Below, in pieces: positions 25,425 through 33,800 of a DNA stretch of 64,000 nt (the stretch's first letter is position 1; each line of letters opens with the position of its first letter). The notes under the pieces are model-generated. The model was given only the letters and a program-made list of their open reading frames with translations, had not been told where the DNA came from and ran no database searches. The DNA is taken from positions 744,001 to 808,000 of the forward strand of contig NZ_CP114065.1 of NCBI RefSeq assembly GCF_027627575.1, in the 5' to 3' direction. The DNA is from Kribbella sp. CA-293567 (GTDB lineage: Bacteria; Actinomycetota; Actinomycetes; Propionibacteriales; Kribbellaceae). Made by a program: the position numbers and the translations under genes.

Positions 25425-26507
25425 ATGGCACCGCCTTCCATCACCGACACGGTCCCCGCCGGCAACTCGGGAGCAGCTCCCGCCGGCGGTCAGCGGCGCC
25501 CCCGCGCCCGGCGTACGACGTTGGTGCTCGGGTTGGTCGTGTGCGTCGCGCTGCTGGCGCTGATCGCGTTGCTGAGCATCGCGGTCGGATCGAAGCAGAT
25601 CCCGTTGCCGACCGTGATCGACGCGTTGCGCCACTACGACGAGGCCAACACCGACCACGTGATCGTCCGGTCGCTGCGCGTACCGCGGACGCTGATCGGA
25701 CTGCTCGTCGGTGCCGCGCTCGGGCTGTCCGGTGCGCTGATGCAAGGCGTCACCCGCAACCCGCTGGCCGACCCGGGCATCCTCGGTGTCAACGGCGGTG
25801 CCGCGCTCTTCGTGGTGGCGGGCATCTACTGGTTCGGCCTCAGCAGTCTGACGGCGTACGTGTGGCTCGCCTTCGCCGGCGCGGCCGCGGCCTCGGTGGC
25901 GGTGTACGTTCTCGGCTCGCTCGGTCGCGAAGGCGCGACCCCGGTGAAGCTCGCGCTGGCCGGTGCCGCGCTGACCGCGATGCTCGGCTCGCTCACCACC
26001 GCGCTGCTGATCGGTGACGTCGACACCTTCGACCAGTTCCGGTTCTGGGCGGTCGGTTCGCTGGCCGGCCGCGGCTCGGACATCGCCGGCCAGGTCGCGC
26101 CGTTCATCCTGATCGGAATCGTCCTCGCGCTGGTCTCCGGGCGGGTGCTGAACGCGCTGTCGCTCGGCGACGACGTGGCCCGGTCGCTGGGGCAGCGGGT
26201 CGGAATGGCCCGGCTGTTCACGGCGGTCACCGTCGTCCTGCTCTGTGGCGCGGCCACCGCGGCCGCCGGCCCGATCGGCTTCGTCGGCCTCACCATCCCG
26301 CACATCGCGCGGCTGGTGACCGGCCCGGACTACCGCTGGATCCTGCCGTACTCGATGCTGCTCGCGCCGATCCTGCTGCTCGGCTCGGACGTGATCGGCC
26401 GGGTCGTGGCCCAGCCCGGCGAGCTCCAGGTCGGTATCGTCACCGCCGTCATCGGCGCACCGTTCTTCATCGCCCTGGTACGCCGCCGGAAGCTGGCGGA
26501 CCTCTGA
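25425..26507 (+). CDS. FecCD-family iron-siderophore ABC permease
   Basis: A 360-residue inner-membrane permease with about 10 helices after a Pro/Ala/Arg-rich cytoplasmic tail. FecCD signatures: RVPRTLIGLLVGAALGLSGALMQG, TRNPLADPGILGVNGGA and the late GPIGFVGLTIPHIARL coupling region. It forms a heterodimer with the next permease and is driven by the ATPase two genes on. Stop and next start overlap as TGATG. An iron box stands just upstream. Confidence 0.95.
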   Translation: MAPPSITDTVPAGNSGAAPAGGQRRPRARRTTLVLGLVVCVALLALIALLSIAVGSKQIPLPTVIDALRHYDEANTDHVIVRSLRVPRTLIGLLVGAALGLSGALMQGVTRNPLADPGILGVNGGAALFVVAGIYWFGLSSLTAYVWLAFAGAAAASVAVYVLGSLGREGATPVKLALAGAALTAMLGSLTTALLIGDVDTFDQFRFWAVGSLAGRGSDIAGQVAPFILIGIVLALVSGRVLNALSLGDDVARSLGQRVGMARLFTAVTVVLLCGAATAAAGPIGFVGLTIPHIARLVTGPDYRWILPYSMLLAPILLLGSDVIGRVVAQPGELQVGIVTAVIGAPFFIALVRRRKLADL

Positions 26508-27559
26508 TGACCGGTCTCACCACGGAGCACGCGCCCGCTCAGGTGATCTCCCACGCCCGCGCGGTCCGGCAGGCCCGCAACGCCGCCGTGGTCGCCGTGC
26601 TGGCCGTGGTCGTCTTCGTCGTCTTCTGTGTCTCGCTGTCGCTCGGCGACTTCAAGATTCCGGTCGTCGACGTGGTCAAGACGCTGTTCGGTGGCGGCGA
26701 CAAGGCCACCGAGTTCATCGTCAACCGGCTCCGGCTGCCGCGCGCGCTGACCGCAGTACTGGTCGGTGCCGCGCTCGGCCTGTCCGGCGCGATCTTCCAG
26801 AGCATCGCCCGCAACCCGCTGGCCAGCCCGGACATCATCGGCGTCACCTACGGTGCCAGCGCGTTCGCGGTCTTCGCGATCATCACCCTCGGCCTGACCG
26901 GTATCGCCGTGTCGGGGATGGCGATCGTCGGCGCGCTGCTGACCGCGATCACCATGTACCTGCTCGCCTGGCGCCGCGGGGTCTCGAGCTACCGGCTGAT
27001 CCTGGTCGGGATCGGGATCGGCGCGATCGCGACCAGCCTCACGTCGTACCTGCTGACCAAGGCGCGGGTCGAGATCGCCCAGCAGGCGCTGATCTGGCTG
27101 ACCGGCAGCCTGAACGGACGGGACTGGACGCACGTCCGGTCGGTCCTGATCACCCTGGTGGTGCTCACGCCGGTGATGGCACTGCTCGTGCACCGGCTGC
27201 GCATCCTGCAACTCGGTGACGAGACCGCGTCCGGGCTGGGGCTGCGGGTCGAGCGCTCGCGGCTGGGGCTGATCGTGGTGGCCGTGCTGCTCGCCGCCGT
27301 CGCGACCGCGGCGGCCGGACCGATCGGTTTCGTCGCGTTCGTGGCGCCGCCGATCGCCCGCTGGCTGACCCGTTCACCGGGGCCGGCGATGGTCGCGTCG
27401 GCACTGATCGGCGCGCTGGTGGTGGCGCTGTCCGACCTGATCGCACAGCACGCGCTGGGGGAGACCCAACTGCCGGTCGGGGTCGTCACCGGCCTGGTCG
27501 GCGCGCCGTACCTGATGTTCCTCTTGGCCCGGACCAACCGGATCGGAAGTGGTGGCTGA
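26507..27559 (+). CDS. FecCD-family iron-siderophore ABC permease, second subunit
   Basis: A 350-residue partner permease with the same family strings: RLPRALTAVLVGAALGLSG, ARNPLASPDIIGVTYGAS and AAGPIGFVAFVAPPIARWL. About ten membrane helices follow a short basic tail. It is translationally coupled to the preceding permease by a one-base overlap and is followed at once by the ATPase gene. The FepD/FepG pair of ferric-enterobactin uptake is the closest well-known model. Confidence 0.95.
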   Translation: MTGLTTEHAPAQVISHARAVRQARNAAVVAVLAVVVFVVFCVSLSLGDFKIPVVDVVKTLFGGGDKATEFIVNRLRLPRALTAVLVGAALGLSGAIFQSIARNPLASPDIIGVTYGASAFAVFAIITLGLTGIAVSGMAIVGALLTAITMYLLAWRRGVSSYRLILVGIGIGAIATSLTSYLLTKARVEIAQQALIWLTGSLNGRDWTHVRSVLITLVVLTPVMALLVHRLRILQLGDETASGLGLRVERSRLGLIVVAVLLAAVATAAAGPIGFVAFVAPPIARWLTRSPGPAMVASALIGALVVALSDLIAQHALGETQLPVGVVTGLVGAPYLMFLLARTNRIGSGG

Positions 27560-27560
27560 C

Positions 27561-28490
27561 ATGGAGACGCACGTGGAGCACAGCCTGTCGGCCGAGAGCC
27601 TCGCCGTCGGCTACGACCAGCGGGAGATCATCCACGACCTGTCGGTGCGGATCCCGACCGGCAAGATCAGTGTCATCGTCGGTGCCAACGCCTGTGGCAA
27701 GTCGACCCTGCTGAAGACGCTGGCCCGGCTGCTGAAGCCGAGCCGCGGCACGGTGCTGCTGGACGGCAAGAGCATCCAGTCGATCCCGACCCGGCAGGTG
27801 GCGACCAAGCTCGGGCTGTTGCCGCAGTCACCGACCGCGCCGGAGGGGATCACGGTCGCAGACCTGGTCGGGCGCGGCCGCTACCCGCGGCAGGGCTGGA
27901 TCCGGCAGTGGACCAAGGGCGACGACGAGGCGATCGCCGACGCGATGCGCTCGACCGACGTACTGGAGATCGCCGACCGGCCGATCGACGAGCTGTCCGG
28001 TGGTCAGCGGCAGCGGGTCTGGATCGCGATGGCGCTCGCCCAGGAGACCGACATCCTGCTGCTCGACGAGCCGACCACCTTCCTCGACCTGACCCACCAG
28101 TTCGAGGTCCTGGACCTGCTGGTCGACCTGAACCGGCGCGACCAGCGCACGATCGTGATCGTGCTGCACGACCTCAACCAGGCCTGCCGGTTCGGCGACC
28201 ACCTGATCGCGATGAAGCAGGGCGCGATCGTTGCTGAGGGCAACCCCAGCGAGGTGATCACCGAGCAGGTCGTCCAGGACGTCTTCGGGCTGGCGGTGAA
28301 GGTCATCCCGGACCCGGTCGCCGGTACGCCGATGGTGGTCCCGATCGGCCGGCACACCCTCCGCCTCCAGGACCAGCCGGCCACCCAGCCGACCACCGTC
28401 AGCCCGAGCGCGACCGCCGAAGGCCCGGCCGCCAAGGCGCTGGCCGCATCGGCCGCCGCCAACGGCATCTGCCGCCCGGCCGACCGCTAG
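27561..28490 (+). CDS. Iron-siderophore ABC transporter ATP-binding protein
   Basis: A 309-residue FepC-like ATPase: Walker A GANACGKST, Q-loop LLPQSPTAPEG, signature LSGGQRQRVWIAMALAQ, Walker B ILLLDEPTTFLD and switch HDLNQA. The last 50 residues are an Ala/Thr/Pro-rich extension beyond the usual FepC end. GGTGG is 6 bases before ATG 27561, right after the upstream stop. The operon has no substrate-binding lipoprotein gene in this window, so that component must be encoded elsewhere. Confidence 0.95.
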   Translation: METHVEHSLSAESLAVGYDQREIIHDLSVRIPTGKISVIVGANACGKSTLLKTLARLLKPSRGTVLLDGKSIQSIPTRQVATKLGLLPQSPTAPEGITVADLVGRGRYPRQGWIRQWTKGDDEAIADAMRSTDVLEIADRPIDELSGGQRQRVWIAMALAQETDILLLDEPTTFLDLTHQFEVLDLLVDLNRRDQRTIVIVLHDLNQACRFGDHLIAMKQGAIVAEGNPSEVITEQVVQDVFGLAVKVIPDPVAGTPMVVPIGRHTLRLQDQPATQPTTVSPSATAEGPAAKALAASAAANGICRPADR

Positions 28491-28515
28491 CGCTCGCAAC
28501 CCCACCGCTAGCGGG

Positions 28516-29139
28516 TTAGGTCAGTGCTTGCCTGCGGCGTACTTGGAAGAGGATCAGGCCGGCGAGCAGGGCGCCCAAACTGCCCAGGGTGAGGTCGCCG
28601 AGGGTGTCGGTGTAGGCGGTCTGCAGTTCGGTGGAGTGGCGGACGAAGGCGACATACTCGCCGAGCTCCCAGATCACCGCGGCGGTGGCGCCGAAACCGA
28701 GGGCGACGACGGCGGTCAGGGCGCGGCTGAGGTCACGGGGAGCGAAGGCGGTCAGGGCGCCCGCGGTGAGCAGTGCCCACAGGCTGAAGTGCATCGCGTC
28801 GTCCCACCAGGTGATGGTGTCGAACAGGTTCAGCCGGTTGCCGAGCAGGTCGATCAGCCAGGGCAGCGTGAGCAGCAGGTCGGCATGCCATGGGAAGGCC
28901 TTGTGCAGCTTGCTTTTCGCGCGGCCGTAGGCGAACCACCACAGCGGCAGTACCAGCGCGCCGATCGGGTAGACGACCAGTCGCGCGGTCGATGCCTTGC
29001 CTTTGATCCCGCTCAGGTCCGGCCAGATCAGCGCCGTCAGCAACAGTGCGAAGAGCGCGATCTTGGCCAGCAAAGCGGCGTACTTCGCCAGGTCGGCCGG
29101 TCCGGCCGCGGCGCGGGTGGTGGCAACCATCGTCGTCAT
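28516..29139 (-). CDS. DUF2238/YjdF-like integral membrane protein
   Basis: A roughly 207-residue protein with five or six hydrophobic helices. The pattern WWDDAMHFSLWALLTAG, then VIWELGEYVAFVRHSTEL and DTLGDLTLGSLGALLAG resembles the DUF2238 (YjdF) family, in which acidic and histidine residues line the membrane; function unknown. ATG 29139 is chosen: TTGACT ends 6 bases upstream without a good ribosome site; ATG 29130 is an alternative. It is convergent with the iron operon. Confidence 0.72.
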   Translation of the reverse strand: MTTMVATTRAAAGPADLAKYAALLAKIALFALLLTALIWPDLSGIKGKASTARLVVYPIGALVLPLWWFAYGRAKSKLHKAFPWHADLLLTLPWLIDLLGNRLNLFDTITWWDDAMHFSLWALLTAGALTAFAPRDLSRALTAVVALGFGATAAVIWELGEYVAFVRHSTELQTAYTDTLGDLTLGSLGALLAGLILFQVRRRQALT

Positions 29140-29190
29140 GCTCCCAGTCAATCCGCTCGGGGCGGCCGCGTGGATGCGTAGTACTACGTG

Positions 29191-29229
29191 AAAAGCCCCC
29201 GATCGCGTCATTGTGACGCAATCGGGGGC
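29191..29229 (-). terminator. Terminator of the FKBP gene
   Basis: GCCCCCGAT (29195-29203) pairs with ATCGGGGGC (29221-29229), extended inward by GCGTCA/TGACGC. On the minus strand the stem is followed by TTTT. A textbook intrinsic terminator 17 bases after the FKBP stop. Confidence 0.85.
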
Positions 29230-29245
29230 CGATCAGTAGGAGGTG

Positions 29246-29617
29246 TCAGCTGACGCTGATCAGGTCGACCACGAAGATCAGGGTTTCGCCGGGCTTGATC
29301 GCGCTGCCCGCGCCGCGGTCGCCGTAGCCCAGGTGCGGCGGGATGACGAGCTTGCGCCGGCCGCCCACCTTCATCCCCTGGACGCCGGTGTCCCAGCCCT
29401 GGATGACCTGGCCGACGCCGAGCTGGAAGGCCAGCGGCGCGCCACGGTTGTAGGAGGCGTCGAACTCCTCACCGGTCGAGTGGGCGACACCCACGTAGTG
29501 CACGTTGACGCGGGAACCGGCCTTGGCCTCGTCGCCGTCGCCCTCGGTGATGTCGGTGATCTCCAGATCCGCCGGCGGCGGGCCCTCCGGAAATTCGATC
29601 TCAGGCTTGTCAGTCAT
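29246..29617 (-). CDS. FKBP-type peptidyl-prolyl cis-trans isomerase
   Basis: A 123-residue cytoplasmic FKBP that speeds proline isomerisation in protein folding. Family motifs are VNVHYVGVAHSTGEEFDASY, GVGQVIQGWDTGVQGMKVGG and the closing IPPHLGYGDRGAGSAIKPGETLIFVVDL; the aromatic pocket residues are present. No signal peptide or lipobox, unlike exported actinobacterial FKBPs. The ATG at 29617 gives the usual MTDKPEIEFPEG start. Confidence 0.95.
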   Translation of the reverse strand: MTDKPEIEFPEGPPPADLEITDITEGDGDEAKAGSRVNVHYVGVAHSTGEEFDASYNRGAPLAFQLGVGQVIQGWDTGVQGMKVGGRRKLVIPPHLGYGDRGAGSAIKPGETLIFVVDLISVS

Positions 29618-29737
29618 ACCCACAGCTAAGCAGATGGGCGGACCCGCATCACTCACCAACCCCGCTCCGAGCGCTCCAGGAGACGCTGGTCGAGCGTGCC
29701 GACGGCGCCCCGGCGGAGGTTGGTCAGTGGTGCACGT

Positions 29738-30604
29738 TCACCTGCCGGCGAGCACCTCGCGCAGTTTCACCGCGAACTCGGCCGGTTGGCCGGGCATCCC
29801 GTACTCGTCGCCGAGGAAGCCGCCGTGGTTGCTCGGGAACACCTCCGGGGTGAGGCCGAGCCGCTCGGCCACCGCCTTGCCACCGCGGGCCGCGAGCTGG
29901 TTGGCCGACTCCTCGCCGACCCCGATCACCAGTTGGCCGGCCGACCGGCCGAGTGCGTCGAAGTCCGGCAGGTACGACGTACAGCGGCGCAGGTTCTGCC
30001 CGAGCAGCGCGTCGTCGCGAGAGCCGTCGTCCTCAGTGGGCAGCCCGAACATCGCCGGGTCGGGCGCCGGCTGGTCGGTGTAGTCGGCCGGGATCTCGCC
30101 CTCGTAACTGACGATCGAGATGAACTTCGCCATCGCCGGGCCCATGCCGTCGCGCTGGTAGGTCTGGTGGATGTCCTCGCAGGCCTTGAGCGCCGCCTCG
30201 CTGTCCGGGACGAGCGAGGCTAGCGGCGGTTCGTGCGCGATCACCTTGTTGACCAGGTCGGGGCGCCGGGCCAGCAGAGCGATCGCGTTCACCGCGCCTC
30301 CGCTGCTGGCGAAGACGTCGACCGGACCGACGTCGAGCGACTCGATCAGGGTGGCCAGGTCGGCAGCGTGGTCGTCGGGGGAGAGCTCGCCGGAGCCGTC
30401 GGTGCGGGTACTGCGCTCGACCCCGCGCGGGTCGTAGGTCACGACCGTGCGGTCGGTGAAGTGCGACGCCAAAGTCGGGAAACCGCTCGCGCCCATCGGC
30501 GAGCCGATCATCAGCAGCACGGGCCGGTCCTGGAGATCGCCACGCACGTCGTAGCTCAGGACGGCACCAGGAACGTCGAGGGTCCGAGTAACAGGGTCGG
30601 GCAT
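29738..30604 (-). CDS. Alpha/beta hydrolase
   Basis: A 288-residue cytoplasmic hydrolase. The oxyanion strand is LLMIGSPMGASGFPTL, the nucleophile elbow FASSGGAVNAIALLA (Ser in SSGG, a variant of GxSxG), and the final catalytic His is in PSNHGGFLGDEYGMPG. The lid contains a PADYTDQPAPDPAMFG segment. GGAGT precedes the ATG. It is divergent from the PKS-like gene across 240 bp that carry three phased direct repeats, so shared regulation is possible; it could also serve as a stand-alone release enzyme, but that is inference. Confidence 0.88.
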   Translation of the reverse strand: MPDPVTRTLDVPGAVLSYDVRGDLQDRPVLLMIGSPMGASGFPTLASHFTDRTVVTYDPRGVERSTRTDGSGELSPDDHAADLATLIESLDVGPVDVFASSGGAVNAIALLARRPDLVNKVIAHEPPLASLVPDSEAALKACEDIHQTYQRDGMGPAMAKFISIVSYEGEIPADYTDQPAPDPAMFGLPTEDDGSRDDALLGQNLRRCTSYLPDFDALGRSAGQLVIGVGEESANQLAARGGKAVAERLGLTPEVFPSNHGGFLGDEYGMPGQPAEFAVKLREVLAGR

Positions 30605-30668
30605 GACAACTCCTCAGATCGGTCAGGTGGCTGCACTGTAAACCAGGTCCGCGGCCGCTCAGCGCCTC

Positions 30669-30719
30669 CGAGTCAATCAAAATGTCCTGCGAGTAAATTG
30701 CCCGCCACCACGAGTAATC
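30669..30719. promoter_or_regulatory. Three phased CGAGT direct repeats between hydrolase and PKS-like genes
   Basis: CGAGTCAAT (30669), CGAGTAAAT (30690) and CGAGTAATC (30711) begin exactly 21 bp apart, two helical turns, in an AT-rich part of the divergent intergenic region. Short direct repeats with about one- or two-turn spacing and a TCGAG-like core are the known binding pattern of SARP-type activators of antibiotic clusters. The match is suggestive only. Confidence 0.5.
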
Positions 30720-30844
30720 GAGACGTGGGGTGAATCGCAACGGTGGCGTCGGCGGTTCGTCCGGAGTCTCGGGGCCCGGGGCAACTAAGGTCGCCCGACT
30801 GTTACTGGTAGTGGGCACTTCGGTGTGTCGGGTGAGGATGCGTT

Positions 30845-33800
30845 GTGAGTTCAGCTGGACAAGGCCTGGGTGCTGTTCGCGAGCCGGTCGCGGTGATCGG
30901 GATGGCGGCCCGGGTCCCGGAAACGGCGCGCGCCGAGTCGTTGGGCGGACTGCTGGACCGGGAGGGCAGTTCGATCGCCGAGGCCCCGGCGGAGTGGTTC
31001 GCCGGTGAGGCGTTCGACGCGGAGTTCTTCGGGATCCCGCCGGCTGAGGCCGACGGCGTGACGCCGCGGCAGCGGTTGCTGATGGAGGTCGCCTGGGAGG
31101 CGTTCGAGGACGCCGGGCTGACGCTCGCGGGGGTGGCGACGCTCAGGGCCGAAGTGCTGATGGGTGGAGACGCGTGCGGTGACGATGCCGGACGGGTCTC
31201 CTCGGTGCTGACCGCGCGGGGCCTGAGCGTCGCTGTCGATGCCGCTTGCTCGTCGTCGTTGGTCGGCGTACACCTGGCGATGCGCTCGCTGCGCGCGGGA
31301 GACTGCGAGATCGCGTTCGCCGGTGGGGAGGTGGCCGGTGAAGGGGTGGCGGTCGTCGCGCTCAAGCTGCTGTCGCGGGCCGTCGCCGAGGGCGACCGGG
31401 TGCACGCTGTGATCAAGGGCAGCTCGGCCGGCGTGACGTCGCCTGACTCGGATGGGGCCGATGGACTGCGGACGGCGTACTGCGATGCGGGGGTGGAGCA
31501 GGGCGCCGGTACGACGGTCGACGGGGGTGGTGCCGACGGGATGGTCGGTCTTCTTGAGGCGGTGCTGAGCGTCAAGCACGGCTTCCTGTCAGCCGAAGCC
31601 GAGGTCGAGGACGCGCCTCGTCGCGGGTGCGTCAGCAGCTTGGCGGCCGGCGGTGCGGCTGTGCAGTTGGTGCTGGAGGAACCGCCGGTCCCGGACTCAG
31701 CTTCTGAGCATCTCATCGGCGCGATGGAGAAGCCGGTGCTGTTCGCGATTTCGGCTCGGAGCGAGGTGGCGCTGGCGGAGTTGGCGGGGCGCTATCGCGA
31801 TCTGGTGGTCAGGGGCGAGGTTGCGTTGAGCGACGTTGCCTACTCGGCTGCGGTACGGCGTACTCAGCACTCGCAGCGGCTGGCGGTGGTGGCCGAGTCG
31901 GGGGAGCAGGCCATCGATCAACTGGATTCGTTTGCTCGCGGGGTGTTGACCAGCGGGGTGGTCGCGGGGGAGGCCGGAGGCGGATCGAGTGTCGCTCACT
32001 CCACCGCGTGGGTCTTCGCCGGCGAGGGCGGGCAGTGGCTCGGCATGGGACGTGAGCTGCTGGCCGGTGAGCAGGTCTTCGCCGAGCAGATCGCCGCGTG
32101 TGAGGCGGCCATGACCCCGTACGTCGACTGGTCGCTCACCGCGGAACTCGCTGCATCCGAGGAGGATTCGCAGCTCGCCCGGGTCGACGTGGCCCAGCCG
32201 GCGATCTTCGCCGTACAGGTCGCGCTGGCGGCGCTGTGGAAGGATCGGGGGTTCACTCCGGACGTCGTGGTCGGGCACTCGATGGGTGAGGTCGCCGCTG
32301 CTCATGTCGCCGGAATACTTGATCTCGACGACGCGGTCAGGGTGATCTGCCACCGCAGCGGGCTGATGCGCGCAGTCGTCGGTGCAGGCGCGATGGTAGA
32401 GGTCGAGCTGTCTCAGGAGGACGCTGAGGAGCTTTTGGTCGGGCGCTCCGAGATTTCTCTTGCTGCGTGCAACGGTCCGGCGTCCTCGGTGCTATCCGGT
32501 GACGAAGAGGTCATCGCCGAGATCCTTGCCGAGCGTGGCGTCTCCGGTCGTCGGCTCGAGGTATCGGTCGCTTCCAACAGTCCTCTGATGGAATTGTTGC
32601 AGGACGAATTTCTCGAGCTGTTGTCCTCGCTGAACCCCAAGCCGGGGCACATTCCGCTGTGCTCGACCGTGTACGGCGAGACTGTCGACGGTACGGATCT
32701 CGGTCCGGAGTACTGGGTCGACAATCTTCGCGAGCCGGTGCTGTTCGGCGATGTCATTCAGCACCTCGCGGCCGGTGGACACGACACCTTCGTCGAGTTC
32801 GGCCCGCATTCGCTGCTCGAGTCCGCTGTCCGGCAAAATCTGCTCGACCGCCCTGGGGTCGTGGTCGGGGCGATGTCTCGTGAGAGCAATGGTCAAGCCG
32901 CGCTGCTCGCGGCGGTCGCCGAGTTGCACGTCGCCGGCCGGGCGGTCCCGTGGGAAAGCCTCTCCGATCCGGCTGCCCGCTATGTGTCGCTGCCTGCCTA
33001 TCCCTGGCAGCGCGAGCGGTTCTGGCCCGACGCTCCGCCCGTGTCCGTCGCTGCGGTTGACTCCGTTGCCGACCTCGGTCTTGTCACCGAGCCCGCTGCA
33101 GGCGCCGAGGTCCTCCCCGTCGCTGGGTTGCCTGCCGTCGACCAGGTGCTTCCAGCTGACCAGGTGCCTCCAGCCGACCAGGTGTTTCCGATCGCCGAGT
33201 CGGTTTCTGTCGCTGAGTTGCTTCCGGTCGCCGACTTCGTTGCTGTGGATGAGTTGCTTCCCGTCGCCGAGCCGGATCAACTCGCCGAGTCCATCTCCGT
33301 CAGCGAGCCCATTCCGTTCATCGGTCCGCTTCCTTCCGCCGAGTCCGATCCCGTCGACGAACTGCTTCCGGTCGCCGAGCTGGATCAACTCGCCGAGTCC
33401 GTCGGCGAGCCGATCTCCTTCATCGGTCCGCTTCCCTTCGCTGAGTCCGTTCGCACCGACGAGTTGCTTCCGGTCGAGGAGCCCCTTTCCTCTGGCGAGC
33501 TCAGCTCCTTCATCGGACCACTTCCGATCGCCGAGCCCGTTCCCGCCGACGAGCTGCTTCCGGTCGCCGAGCCCGATCGCCTCGCCGAGTCCATTTCCGC
33601 CGATGAGCCCATCAGCTTCATCGGACCACTTCCCTTCGCCGAGCCCGTTCCCCTCGACGATCCCCTCCTCGTTTCCGCCCCAGCTCCTGCAACCTCCGAC
33701 CCCGAGCCGGCCGCCGAACCCGCCGACCTCGTCGCACACCCACCCCGCCCACTCGTCGGCGCCTACCTCCGACTCGCCCCCGGCGACACCTACGTCTGGG

